A stretch of 48,054 bases of DNA from Novosphingobium subterraneum. GTDB lineage: Bacteria > Pseudomonadota > Alphaproteobacteria > Sphingomonadales > Sphingomonadaceae. Numbering within the stretch: the stretch's first letter is position 1; each line of letters begins with the position of its first letter. A program made the position numbers and the translations under genes. Below are positions 39,363-47,954 of this stretch, in pieces. The stretch spans positions 1 to 48,054 of the forward strand of contig NZ_JRVC01000031.1 of NCBI RefSeq assembly GCF_000807925.1, in the 5' to 3' direction. Under the pieces are notes generated by a model. It was given only the letters and a program-made list of their open reading frames with translations. It had not been told where the DNA came from and did not search any database.

Positions 39363-40520
39363 ATGGCGGCGATCAATCTTCCACGGATCATCAGGGTAGG
39401 GGGCGGCGCACTGGCCGAATTGCCGGAAGCGCTTGCCCAGTGCGGGGTGTCCCGACCGTTCATCGTGACCGACGCATTCCTGGTGAGCAGCGGGATGGTG
39501 GCGACGTTGCTCGCCGTGCTCGACAAAGCCGGCATCGATGCGACCGTGTTCGCCGATACGGTGCCCGATCCGACCGTGGCGGTGGTTGAAGCTGCGCTGG
39601 AGGCTCTGCGTGCTGCCGATTGCGATTGCGTTATCGGCTTCGGCGGCGGCAGCCCGATCGATACGGCAAAGGCCATTGCCGCACTGGCGGTGGAGCCGAG
39701 GCCGGTCCAGTCGATGAAGACTCCGGCAACGACGGAGGTGCCCGGCCTGCCGATCATCGCCGTGCCGACCACGGCTGGGACCGGATCGGAGGCAACGAAG
39801 TTCACCATCGTCACCGATGAGGCCAGCAGCGAGAAAATGCTTTGCGCTGGCCTTGCTTTCCTGCCGACCGTGGCGATCGTCGATTTCGAACTGACCATGG
39901 GCAAGCCCGCGCGGCTGACAGCCGATACCGGCATCGATTCGCTTACCCATGCGATCGAGGCTTACGTCTCGAAAAAGGCCAATGCCTTCAGCGATGCCAT
40001 GGCGCTTTCGGCGATGAAGCTGATCGCGCCCGCCATTCGCACTGCCTGTAACGAGCCGGGCAACCGGGCAGCGCGCGAGGCGATGATGGTGGGGGCGCAT
40101 CATGCGGGGATCGCATTCTCCAACGCCAGCGTGGCGCTGGTTCATGGCATGAGCCGACCGGTGGGCGCGTTCTTTCATGTGCCGCACGGGCTTTCCAACG
40201 CCATGCTGCTGCCTGCGGTGACGGCCTTCTCCGCGCCAGCCGCGCTTGCGCGCTATGCCGATTGCGCGCGGGCGATGGGCGTCGCCGGTGCAGACGAGGG
40301 CGATCAGGCGGCGGTGGCGCGGCTGCTGGTGGAACTGGCAGCGTTGAACGCTGACCTGTCCGTGCCATCCCCGCGTTCTCACGGTATCAGCGAGGCGCGA
40401 TGGTTCGAGGTGGTGCCGGAAATGGCGCGGCAGGCGCTGGCTTCGGGATCACCCGGCAACAACCCGCGCGTGCCCGATGCGGCGGAGATCGAGCGGCTCT
40501 ATGCAGAGGCATTCGGCTGA
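39363..40520 (+). CDS. Iron-containing alcohol dehydrogenase
   Basis: This 385-residue protein belongs to the Fe-ADH (type III) family. NAD-binding block IGFGGGSPIDTAKAIA lies near residue 95, and the iron-site region includes TDTGIDSLTHAIEAY (about 184-198) and the His-rich ALVHGMSRPVGAFFHVPHGL (about 260-279). It oxidises or reduces a small alcohol or aldehyde in the cytoplasm. The neighbours are unrelated, so the substrate is unknown. No operator was noted in its 88-base upstream gap. Confidence 0.9.
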   Translation: MAAINLPRIIRVGGGALAELPEALAQCGVSRPFIVTDAFLVSSGMVATLLAVLDKAGIDATVFADTVPDPTVAVVEAALEALRAADCDCVIGFGGGSPIDTAKAIAALAVEPRPVQSMKTPATTEVPGLPIIAVPTTAGTGSEATKFTIVTDEASSEKMLCAGLAFLPTVAIVDFELTMGKPARLTADTGIDSLTHAIEAYVSKKANAFSDAMALSAMKLIAPAIRTACNEPGNRAAREAMMVGAHHAGIAFSNASVALVHGMSRPVGAFFHVPHGLSNAMLLPAVTAFSAPAALARYADCARAMGVAGADEGDQAAVARLLVELAALNADLSVPSPRSHGISEARWFEVVPEMARQALASGSPGNNPRVPDAAEIERLYAEAFG

Positions 40521-40532
40521 GGCACGACTTTC

Positions 40533-40562
40533 GCATGATTGCAATGCAATGTCGGATCATGC
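40533..40562. promoter_or_regulatory. Dyad upstream of malate synthase G
   Basis: GCATGAT (40533-40539) and ATCATGC (40556-40562) form an inverted repeat. Inside it is TTGCA-A-TGCAA (40539-40549), a second dyad. The TTGCA arms recall sites of RamB/ScfR-type regulators of glyoxylate-cycle genes, but the spacing differs. It is 80 bases before the start codon. Confidence 0.3.
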
Positions 40563-40641
40563 ATAGGCTTTAGCCGTTCCTCCCCAGGTTCATCGGATTC
40601 GGCTTTTCGCAAGATTTGCGGGGCGCCGCTTATGTGAGCGT

Positions 40642-42786
40642 ATGGACATGGGTGAAATGAACGGACGTATCGAACGCAGCGGCCTGAAGGTCGACGCTAA
40701 CCTCGCCAGCTTCATCGACAATGACGTGCTCGGGCCACTTGGGCTTGACGCGGGCGCATTCTGGCAGGGCTTTGCCGCGCTGGTCGGCCATTTCGCCCCG
40801 GTAAACCGCATGTTGCTGGACAAGCGCGAGGCGCTGCAGGCGCTGATCGACTCCTGGCACCACGAACGCAAGGGCAAGCCGATCGATCCTGCCGAGTATC
40901 GCGCGTTCCTGACCGAGATCGGCTATCTTGTGGCAGAGCCTGAGGATTTCGTGATCGGCACGCAAAACGTCGACCGCGAGATTGCCTGCATGGCAGGGCC
41001 GCAGCTGGTCGTGCCGGTTCTGAATGACCGGTTCGTGCTCAATGCGGCGAATGCGCGCTGGGGTAGTCTCTACGATGCCTGGTACGGCACCGACGCGCTC
41101 GATGCGGCCCCGGCCCGGCCGGGCGGCTACGACAAGGAACGCGGCGCGGCGGTGGTCCGCGCAGGCCGCGCGTTCCTTGACCTGACATTCCCGCTGGACG
41201 GCATGAGCTGGACCGAATGGGACGGGGCGAGCAGCCTGCCGTTGTGCGATGAGATGCAGTTTGCCGGCACGAAACCCGGTGGCATTCTGCTGTGCAACAA
41301 CGGTATGCATGTCGAAATCGTGCTGGACCGGACGCACCCGGTGGGCATGGATGACAAGGCGGGCATTGCGGATATCGTCATGGAAGCGGCGCTGACCAGC
41401 ATTGTCGACCTCGAGGATTCGGTCGCTGCAGTCGACGCCGAAGACAAGCTGCTGGCCTATCGCAACTGGCTCGGCCTGATGCGCGGCGATCTCGAGGCGA
41501 GATTCAGCAAGGGCGGCAAGACCATGACCCGCGCGCTTGAGCCGGACCGCGAGTGGACTTCGGCCAAGGGTGAGGCGATCACGCTGCCGGGGCGCAGCCT
41601 GCTGTTCGTGCGCAATGTCGGCCACCTGATGACCAATCCGGCGATCCTGCTCCAGGACGGCAGCGAGATACCGGAAGGCATCATGGACGCTGTGATCACG
41701 TCGGCGATTGGCATGCACGACCTCAAGGGCCTGGGCCGCCACCGCAACAGCCGCACCGGCAGCATCTATATCGTCAAGCCCAAGATGCACGGTCCCGAAG
41801 AGGTCGCCTTCACCAACGACCTGTTCAACGCGGTCGAGGACCTGCTCGGGCTGGAACGCCACACCGTGAAGGTCGGCGTGATGGACGAGGAGCGGCGCAC
41901 GTCTGCCAATCTCGCCGCCTGCATCGAGAAGGTTCGCGACCGCATCGTGTTCATCAATACCGGCTTCCTCGACCGCACCGGCGACGAGATCCACACCTCG
42001 ATGCAGGCGGGGGCGATGATCCGGAAAGGGGCCATCAAGAGATCTGGCTGGATCGCGGCTTACGAAAAGCGCAACGTCTGCATCGGGCTGGCCCACGGCC
42101 TTTCGGGCAAGGCACAGATCGGCAAGGGCATGTGGGCCGCGCCCGACATGATGCACGACATGATGCAACAGAAGATCGCGCATCCCCGCACCGGGGCGAA
42201 CACGGCCTGGGTGCCTTCGCCCACGGCGGCAACGCTGCACGCGATGCACTATCATCAGGTCGATGTGTTCGGGGTTCAGCGCGACGTTGCGCAGGAAGCG
42301 ACACCGGGTCTGGACGCGCTTCTCGCCATTCCGCTGGCCGATGGTGCCAACTGGTCGGAAGAGGAAGTGCGCGAGGAACTGGACAACAACGCGCAAGGCC
42401 TGCTGGGCTATGTCGTGCGCTGGATCGATCAGGGCGTCGGCTGCTCCAAGGTGCCGGACATCAATGACATCGGGCTGATGGAGGACCGCGCGACCTTGCG
42501 GATTTCCAGCCAGCACATGGCCAACTGGCTGCTGCACGGCGTGGCCACCAACGAACAAGTCATGGACAGCCTAAAGCGCATGGCAGCCAAGGTTGATGCG
42601 CAGAACGCGGGCGATCCGCTCTACGAGCCGATGGCCGGAAACTGGGAAGAAAGCTTTGCCTTCCGTGCGGCCTGCGATCTGGTGTTCAACGGGGTGGAGC
42701 AGCCCAACGGCTATACCGAGCCTTTGTTGCATGCATGGCGCCTGAAGAAGAAGGCCGCTTTGGCGAAGGTCGCCGAGCCGGCCTGA
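40642..42786 (+). CDS. glcB: Malate synthase G
   Basis: This 714-residue protein matches the single-chain malate synthase G (723 residues in E. coli). It condenses glyoxylate with acetyl-CoA to malate in the glyoxylate cycle, needed for growth on acetate and fatty acids. Blocks seen are FLDLTFPLDGMSW, ALTSIVDLEDSVAAVDAEDK, RNVGHLMTNPAI, GSIYIVKPKMHGPEEVAF, NTGFLDRTGDEIHTSMQAG and a C-terminal SSQHMANWLLHG. The start is ATG 40642. It converges with ksgA across a hairpin. Confidence 0.97.
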   Translation: MDMGEMNGRIERSGLKVDANLASFIDNDVLGPLGLDAGAFWQGFAALVGHFAPVNRMLLDKREALQALIDSWHHERKGKPIDPAEYRAFLTEIGYLVAEPEDFVIGTQNVDREIACMAGPQLVVPVLNDRFVLNAANARWGSLYDAWYGTDALDAAPARPGGYDKERGAAVVRAGRAFLDLTFPLDGMSWTEWDGASSLPLCDEMQFAGTKPGGILLCNNGMHVEIVLDRTHPVGMDDKAGIADIVMEAALTSIVDLEDSVAAVDAEDKLLAYRNWLGLMRGDLEARFSKGGKTMTRALEPDREWTSAKGEAITLPGRSLLFVRNVGHLMTNPAILLQDGSEIPEGIMDAVITSAIGMHDLKGLGRHRNSRTGSIYIVKPKMHGPEEVAFTNDLFNAVEDLLGLERHTVKVGVMDEERRTSANLAACIEKVRDRIVFINTGFLDRTGDEIHTSMQAGAMIRKGAIKRSGWIAAYEKRNVCIGLAHGLSGKAQIGKGMWAAPDMMHDMMQQKIAHPRTGANTAWVPSPTAATLHAMHYHQVDVFGVQRDVAQEATPGLDALLAIPLADGANWSEEEVREELDNNAQGLLGYVVRWIDQGVGCSKVPDINDIGLMEDRATLRISSQHMANWLLHGVATNEQVMDSLKRMAAKVDAQNAGDPLYEPMAGNWEESFAFRAACDLVFNGVEQPNGYTEPLLHAWRLKKKAALAKVAEPA

Positions 42787-42795
42787 ACTTGAAGG

Positions 42796-42817
42796 GGGCG
42801 GGCCTGCGGGTCCGCCC
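42796..42817. terminator. Hairpin terminator between glcB and ksgA
   Basis: GGGCGGGCC (42796-42804) pairs with GGTCCGCCC (42809-42817) around TGCG, nine pairs with one G-U. It fills the convergent gap and can serve both strands, with only a weak T-tract. Confidence 0.7.
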
Positions 42818-43639
42818 TTACTTCGTCAGCACGCGGGCGATGGAGACGAATTCCTCCACGCTCAACGTCTCGGCCCGGCGCTGTGCGTCGATGCCGAGCG
42901 CTTCGAGCGCGTCCAGCGCGCCGGGCAGGCCCTTCAGGGACTGGCGCAACATCTTGCGGCGCTGGCCGAAGGCGGCTTCCGTCACGCGCTCCAGCATGCG
43001 GGCGGAGACGCCTTCGGGCATCGTGCCGGGCTCGACATGGACGATCGCCGACATGACCTTGGGCGGCGGAGTGAAGGCACTGCGGTGAACCTTCATCGCT
43101 ATGCGCGGGGACGCGCGCCACTGTGCCAGTACGGCAAGGCGGCCATAGGCATCCGTGCCGGGCGCGGCGACGATGCGCTCTGCCACTTCCAGCTGGAACA
43201 TCAGCGTCAACGATTTCCACTGCGGCGGCCAGTCTTGCCCGGATAGCCAGCCGGTGAACAGCTGCGTGCCGACGTTGTAGGGCAGGTTCGCCGCGACGTG
43301 CCACGGACCTTCAAACAGCGTTGCCGGATCGATCCTTGTGGCATCGCCCTGAATCACGGTCAGCTGGCCGGGAAAGGCATCGGACAGTTCGGCAAGCGCA
43401 GGCATGCAGCGCTTGTCCATTTCGATCGCGGTGACGTTTGCGCCTGCACGCAGCAGGGCGCGGGTCAGGCCGCCGGGGCCGGGACCGACTTCGAGAACAT
43501 TCTCGCCCTTGAGCTTGCCCGGGACGCGCGCGATGCGATCGAGCAACTGCTCGTCGAACAGGAAGTTCTGGCCGAGCGCCTTGGTGGCGAAGAGGCCGTG
43601 GCGATTGATGACGTCGCGTAGAGGGGGGAGGTCGGTCAT
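42818..43639 (-). CDS. ksgA: 16S rRNA (adenine-N6,N6)-dimethyltransferase KsgA/RsmA
   Basis: The start is the ATG at 43639, overlapping the stop of pdxA (ATGA), giving 273 residues. SAM-binding and catalytic blocks are GQNFLFDEQLLDRI, VLEVGPGPGGLTRALL and the NLPYNVGTQLF motif (NxPY family). It dimethylates two adenines near the 3' end of 16S rRNA in the small ribosomal subunit. The pdxA-ksgA overlap is the common gene order of many proteobacteria, which supports both names. Confidence 0.97.
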   Translation of the reverse strand: MTDLPPLRDVINRHGLFATKALGQNFLFDEQLLDRIARVPGKLKGENVLEVGPGPGGLTRALLRAGANVTAIEMDKRCMPALAELSDAFPGQLTVIQGDATRIDPATLFEGPWHVAANLPYNVGTQLFTGWLSGQDWPPQWKSLTLMFQLEVAERIVAAPGTDAYGRLAVLAQWRASPRIAMKVHRSAFTPPPKVMSAIVHVEPGTMPEGVSARMLERVTEAAFGQRRKMLRQSLKGLPGALDALEALGIDAQRRAETLSVEEFVSIARVLTK

Positions 43640-44637
43640 GCCGAAGCCCTCCGCGCGGCACATTCGCCCGCCATGCGCAGCGCTGCGATAGTGGGGCCGA
43701 CGCGCGCCTTGCCGGTGCCGGCGATGGCGAAGGCGGTGCCGTGATCGGGCGAGGTGCGGATGATCGGCAGGCCGAGCGTCACGTTCACGCCAGCATCGAA
43801 ATCCAGCGCCTTCATCGGGATCAGCGCCTGATCGTGGTACATGCAGATGGCCACGTCATAGCTCTCGCGCGCTTCGGCGTGGAACATGGTATCCGGCGGG
43901 AGCGGTCCGAAGGCGTTGATCCCGGCGTCACGGAGCAAGGCCACGGCGGGAGCGACAACCTGCGTGTCCTCATGGCCCATGCGCCCGTCCTCGCCCGCGT
44001 GGGGGTTTAGCCCGGCGACCGCGAGGCGCGGGGCGGTGAGGCCGTAGTCGCGCGTCAGGGCCGCAGCGGTGATCGCGGCGCGGGTGCGGATCAGTTCGGC
44101 GGTGAGCATGTCGGGCACCAGCCGCAGCGCCACATGGACGGTGATCGGCACGACCTTGAGGCTTGGCCCGGCGAGCATCATCACCGCGTTCTCGGCCGTC
44201 ACGCCGCAGGCTTGCGCCACGAATTCAGTCTGCCCCGGGTGATCGAAACCGACCCTTGCCAAGCGGCTCTTGGCGATGGGGCCAGTGACCAGCGCCGATG
44301 CCGCGCCTGAACGGACGAGGCCGGTGGCAGTGGCAAGCGCATTCAGGGCAAGGCTGGCGCCCGCGTCGTCAGGCTCGCCCGGAGTGTAGCGCAGATCGGC
44401 AAGGTCCAGCACCGGCAGCGCGCCGTCAAAGCATTCCGCCACTTCATCGGGCGCCTTGACCGTGCAGACCAGCGCCGAGATGCCACGCCGTCGCGCCGCT
44501 TCCTCGACAACGCGGGCCGAGCCGACGACGAAGAACGGGGGCAAGCCTTCGCTATCGCGCAACGCCCACGCGGCGGCGGCAAGTTCCGGGCCGACGCCTG
44601 CCGGATCGCCGATGGTAAGGGCTAGGGGAGCGGTCAT
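43636..44637 (-). CDS. pdxA: 4-hydroxythreonine-4-phosphate dehydrogenase PdxA
   Basis: The ATG at 44637 begins LALTIGDPAGVGPELAAAAW, the PdxA opening, and gives 333 residues. Metal-binding histidines appear in GHEDTQVV and YHDQALIPMKAL; PPDTMFHAEARESYDVAICM is characteristic. It oxidises and decarboxylates 4-phosphohydroxy-L-threonine in vitamin B6 biosynthesis, using NAD and a divalent metal. It overlaps ksgA and lies 10 bases downstream of the HAD phosphatase gene, so the three form one operon. Confidence 0.97.
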   Translation of the reverse strand: MTAPLALTIGDPAGVGPELAAAAWALRDSEGLPPFFVVGSARVVEEAARRRGISALVCTVKAPDEVAECFDGALPVLDLADLRYTPGEPDDAGASLALNALATATGLVRSGAASALVTGPIAKSRLARVGFDHPGQTEFVAQACGVTAENAVMMLAGPSLKVVPITVHVALRLVPDMLTAELIRTRAAITAAALTRDYGLTAPRLAVAGLNPHAGEDGRMGHEDTQVVAPAVALLRDAGINAFGPLPPDTMFHAEARESYDVAICMYHDQALIPMKALDFDAGVNVTLGLPIIRTSPDHGTAFAIAGTGKARVGPTIAALRMAGECAARRASA

Positions 44638-44647
44638 CCGGGAAAGC

Positions 44648-45337
44648 CTAGACGCTCTGCGCAACGCTGGCGAGACGCTCCAGCGTCGGCACCAGCTCAT
44701 CGTAATGATCGATTACGGCATCGGCGCCAAGCTCGTCAGCCGGAAGGTCGTTAAAGCCGAAGCGGACGGCGACGACCGGCATTTGCGCGGCCTTGGCGGC
44801 GCCCACGTCGAAGGTGGTATCGCCGACGAAAGCTGCAGGGCCTCCGCCACAGCGCGCGACCATTTCGTGCAGCATGTCGGGCTTGGGCTTCGACCGATGG
44901 CGACCCAGCGTATCGCCGCCGATCACGCAGGCGAAGCGGTGGAGCAGGCCCAGTTCCTCGAACAGCCTGACCGCCAGGTCTTCAGCCTTGTTGGTGGCGA
45001 TGGCGATCTTCACGCCGCGCGCGTCGAGTTCGTCCATCATCGCTGCGCCACCGGGAAAAAGTTCGGTGTGGTGGGCGATGTTGTGGCCGTAGAATTCGAT
45101 CAGGCTCGCCTGCAGGCCGGGGAAGGCGTCCTCGTCCACCCCGCCCGATTCCGTCAGCGCCGAACGCAGCATCTGCGCCGCGCCGCCGCCGATGTGGCGC
45201 TTCGTCTCCTCCAGCGGCACAGGTGGCCTGCCTGCGAGAGCCAGCGCGTGATTGAGCGCGACGCCGAGATCGCGGCTGGTATCGAGCAGCGTGCCGTCGA
45301 GATCGAATCCGACGATTGCATAAGGAAAATCCGCCAT
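44648..45337 (-). CDS. gph: HAD hydrolase, phosphoglycolate phosphatase-like
   Basis: The ATG at 45337 gives 229 residues. HAD motifs are I GFDLDGTLLDT, II IAIATNKAEDLA, III KPKPDM and IV FVGDTTFDV, with a helical cap after motif I as in phosphoglycolate phosphatase. It likely removes the phosphate of 2-phosphoglycolate, made by DNA repair. The exact substrate within the HAD family cannot be fixed from motifs alone. It diverges from glmU with 61 bases between starts, and is first in the operon with pdxA and ksgA. Confidence 0.88.
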   Translation of the reverse strand: MADFPYAIVGFDLDGTLLDTSRDLGVALNHALALAGRPPVPLEETKRHIGGGAAQMLRSALTESGGVDEDAFPGLQASLIEFYGHNIAHHTELFPGGAAMMDELDARGVKIAIATNKAEDLAVRLFEELGLLHRFACVIGGDTLGRHRSKPKPDMLHEMVARCGGGPAAFVGDTTFDVGAAKAAQMPVVAVRFGFNDLPADELGADAVIDHYDELVPTLERLASVAQSV

Positions 45338-45398
45338 GGTGCGCCCAAGTGGCGCGCTGTTCTGGAAAGCGCAAGATTTGTCTGGCAAGGGTGCGGCC

Positions 45399-46760
45399 AT
45401 GACTGAACAGACCCCCCTCGCCATTATCGTCCTCGCCGCCGGAAAAGGCACCCGCATGAAGAGCGACCTGCACAAGGTGCTGCATCCGATCGCGGGCAGG
45501 CCGATGGTAGGGCACCTGATGGCGAGCGCTGCGGAGCTCTCGCCGCAGCGTCAGGTGGTGGTGGCAGGGCACGGGCGCGAGCAGCTGGAAAAGGCGCTCG
45601 GCGGATCTGCGACGATTGCCGTGCAGGACCCGCAGCTGGGCACCGCGCACGCCGTGCAGCAGGCCGAGGGCGCGCTCGCCGGTTTTGAGGGCGATGTGCT
45701 GATTCTCTATGGCGACGTGCCGTTTGTGCGCGCCGAAACGATGCGGGCGATGATCGCGCGATTGCATGAAAATGATGCGCCAGCCGCGGTCGTGCTGGGC
45801 TTCGCGCCCGCCGATACCCTGCAATACGGACGCGTGATTGCTGAAGATGGGCGGATCGTGAAGATGGTCGAGCACAAGGACGCGACCGACGAGGAGCGTG
45901 CCTGCCGCGTGTGCAATTCGGGCCTCATGGCGGTGCGCAGCGCGGACCTGTTCGGCCTGCTCGCCCGCGTCGGCAACGACAATGCCCAAGGCGAATACTA
46001 CCTGCCCGACGTGGTCAACATCGCGATTGCCGATGGGCGGACTTGTGCCGTGATCGTCACCGACGATGCCGATGAAGTGGCCGGGATCAACAGCCGCGCG
46101 GAGCTTGCCGAAGCCGAAGGCCGCTGGCAGCTGCGCCGCCGGGCGCAGGCCATGGCCGATGGCGCAACGCTGATCGCGCCCGAAACCGTGTGGTTTTCGT
46201 GGGACACCGTGCTTGGCCGCGATGTGACGGTAGAGCCCAACGTGTTCTTCGGCCCCGGCGTGACCGTGGCCGATGGCGTGACGATCCACGCCTTTTGCCA
46301 TCTCGAAGGCGCGACGCTCTCGCCCGGCGTCCACATCGGTCCCTATGCCCGCCTGCGGCCTGGTGCGAAGCTGGAGGAGGACGTCAAGGTCGGCAACTTC
46401 GTCGAGGTCAAGAACACGGTCATGCACCGCGGCGCCAAGGCCAGCCACCTCACCTACCTCGGCGATGCCGAAGTGGGTGCCGAGGCGAACATCGGCGCAG
46501 GCACGATCACCTGCAACTATGACGGCTACTTCAAGTACAAGACCACTATCGGCGAGCGTGCCTTCATCGGCTCGAACTCGGCGCTGATCGCCCCCGTGAA
46601 GATCGGCGCGGACGCCATCGTCGCGGCAGGCAGCGCAGTGTCACGCGACGTGGCCGATGGCGAGCTGCGGATGGTGCGGGCCGAACAGCTGGTGAAACCG
46701 GGCTGGGCCGACCGCTTCCACGATGCGATGAAGAAGAAGAAGGCCGAAAAGCGGGGGTAA
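45399..46760 (+). CDS. glmU: Bifunctional UDP-GlcNAc pyrophosphorylase/GlcN-1-P acetyltransferase GlmU
   Basis: The ATG at 45399 gives 453 residues (E. coli 456). The N-terminal uridyltransferase domain has LAAGKGTRMKSDLHKVLHPI, ILYGDVPFV and VCNSGLMAV; the C-terminal left-handed helix begins about 250 with hexapeptide repeats and contains GDAEVGAEANIGAGTITCNY. It makes UDP-N-acetylglucosamine for peptidoglycan and LPS. glmS, the preceding pathway step, starts 1.2 kb downstream. The stop codon lies inside a terminator hairpin. Confidence 0.97.
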   Translation: MTEQTPLAIIVLAAGKGTRMKSDLHKVLHPIAGRPMVGHLMASAAELSPQRQVVVAGHGREQLEKALGGSATIAVQDPQLGTAHAVQQAEGALAGFEGDVLILYGDVPFVRAETMRAMIARLHENDAPAAVVLGFAPADTLQYGRVIAEDGRIVKMVEHKDATDEERACRVCNSGLMAVRSADLFGLLARVGNDNAQGEYYLPDVVNIAIADGRTCAVIVTDDADEVAGINSRAELAEAEGRWQLRRRAQAMADGATLIAPETVWFSWDTVLGRDVTVEPNVFFGPGVTVADGVTIHAFCHLEGATLSPGVHIGPYARLRPGAKLEEDVKVGNFVEVKNTVMHRGAKASHLTYLGDAEVGAEANIGAGTITCNYDGYFKYKTTIGERAFIGSNSALIAPVKIGADAIVAAGSAVSRDVADGELRMVRAEQLVKPGWADRFHDAMKKKKAEKRG

Positions 46761-46777
46761 GGGACGCACCCTTACCC
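46755..46777. terminator. Hairpin terminator after glmU
   Basis: GGGTAAGGG (46755-46763) pairs perfectly with CCCTTACCC (46769-46777) around ACGCA. The glmU stop codon is within the left arm. It separates glmU from the convergent DUF3597 gene and has no strong T-run. Confidence 0.75.
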
Positions 46778-46787
46778 TCACGCACAT

Positions 46788-47204
46788 TCAATCCAGCATC
46801 GCCGCCGGCACCTTGCCGCCGTTCTGCGCCAGCTTGCGCATGGTTGCCTTGTGCAGCCAGATGTTCATTTCGGCCGAACCGTCGAGGGCGCCGGTGTAGC
46901 CCAGTTCCTGGGCGAGTTCCTTGCGGTTGGCAAGGCTGGAATCGATGCCGAGCAGCTTCATCAGGTCGACGATCGAGCTGCGCCAGTTGAGGTCCTTGCC
47001 CTGCGCCATTTCGGCAAGATTGGCTTCGACGTCAAACTGCGAAACGGGGGCTGCGGTTGCCGTTGGTGCGGGCGCCGGCGCCGGCGTCGATGGCGAAGGG
47101 GCAGCAGGGGTTGCGGTGGGCGCGGGTTTTGGCGTCTGGCCGGTCTGGGTCGGGCGCGTGCCCTTCCACGAGATGGCGTCCATAATCTTGCTGAAAATGC
47201 TCAT
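46788..47204 (-). CDS. DUF3597 domain protein with Pro/Ala-rich linker
   Basis: The ATG at 47204 gives 138 residues. Residues 1-14 (MSIFSKIMDAISWKG) are a short conserved helix, about 15-55 a low-complexity Pro/Ala/Thr linker, and 56-138 the DUF3597 domain with LNWRSSIVDLMKLLGIDSSL, RKELAQELGYTGALDGSAEM and WLHKATMRKL. The domain recalls LysM-associated or OsmY-adjacent helical proteins, but its job is unknown. It converges with glmU across a hairpin and diverges from vapBC. Confidence 0.87.
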   Translation of the reverse strand: MSIFSKIMDAISWKGTRPTQTGQTPKPAPTATPAAPSPSTPAPAPAPTATAAPVSQFDVEANLAEMAQGKDLNWRSSIVDLMKLLGIDSSLANRKELAQELGYTGALDGSAEMNIWLHKATMRKLAQNGGKVPAAMLD

Positions 47205-47280
47205 CGGGTGCTCCTGCGATGGGTTTCCACAGGCAACCGGCGAGGGCAGGGATGCGTTCCTCAGGACTTGACGATAGCAC

Positions 47281-47299
47281 GATATCATATCATGATATC
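47281..47299. promoter_or_regulatory. Palindromic operator at the vapBC start
   Basis: GATATCATATCATGATATC, containing the perfect 12-base palindrome ATATCATGATAT (47287-47298), ends four bases before the antitoxin start. Toxin-antitoxin complexes commonly repress their own operon through such sites, and this one would also cover the ribosome-binding region. Confidence 0.7.
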
Positions 47300-47302
47300 A
47301 CA

Positions 47303-47551
47303 ATGACTCGTATCCTCGCCGATATCCCGGATGAAGACATTGCCGCGCTTGATGCGCGTGCCAGCGAACAGGGCAAGTCGCGGGCCGCGCTCGTGCGCGA
47401 GGCGGTGAAGCTTTTTCTCGTGCAGAGCGATACGAGCAACGACTGGATTGACCGCTATGCCGGGTTGTGGGCCCATCGCACCGATATCGGCGACAGCGTC
47501 GAATATCAGCGCGCCATGCGCGAGGATCGCCGACCTTACGAAGACATCTGA
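47303..47551 (+). CDS. vapB: Ribbon-helix-helix antitoxin (VapB/CopG type)
   Basis: The ATG at 47303 gives 82 residues. The N-terminal ribbon-helix-helix is MTRILADIPDEDIAALDARA followed by GKSRAALVREAVKLFL, typical of CopG/Arc-type DNA-binding antitoxins. The C-terminal part (NDWIDRYAGLWAHRTD) would wrap around the toxin. The VapC gene starts 2 bases after its stop. No normal ribosome site is visible because the palindrome takes its place. Confidence 0.9.
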   Translation: MTRILADIPDEDIAALDARASEQGKSRAALVREAVKLFLVQSDTSNDWIDRYAGLWAHRTDIGDSVEYQRAMREDRRPYEDI

Positions 47552-47553
47552 CC

Positions 47554-47919
47554 GTGTCGGCACCGTTTTTCGACACCAACATCGTGATCGACTGGCTGCG
47601 GCGGATGCCCCATGCCACGCAGGAGATCGCGCGATATCGCAGCCACCGCATCAGCAGGATCGTGTGGACCGAAGTGATGGCCGGTGAAGCACTGGAAAGG
47701 CGCGATCTGGTGCGTGAAGCCTTGAGCCATTTCGATTGCGTGGAAATCGATGCGCGGATCGCCACTGCAGCAGCCGATATCCGCTATCGCAGCCGGATGA
47801 AGCTGATGGATGCCTATATCCTGGCTACTGCACAGGTTAACGGGGCCATTCTGATTACACGAAATACCAAGGATTTTCCGGCAACCATGCCCGGCATCCG
47901 CGTGCCCTATACGCTCTAA
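47554..47919 (+). CDS. vapC: PIN-domain ribonuclease toxin (VapC)
   Basis: Starting at GTG 47554, the 121-residue protein is a PIN domain with acidic residues Asp7 (PFFDTNIVI), Glu near 40 (IVWTEVMAGE) and Asp in KLMDAYILATA, plus ITRNTKDF near the end. VapC toxins cut specific RNAs, often tRNAs, and are held inactive by VapB. All expected acidic residues are present, so it should be active. It is the second gene of the antitoxin-toxin pair and lies just before glmS. Confidence 0.9.
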   Translation: MSAPFFDTNIVIDWLRRMPHATQEIARYRSHRISRIVWTEVMAGEALERRDLVREALSHFDCVEIDARIATAAADIRYRSRMKLMDAYILATAQVNGAILITRNTKDFPATMPGIRVPYTL

Positions 47920-47954
47920 GCGCCACAACACTCTAAACGAAAGCCCATCCCCAA

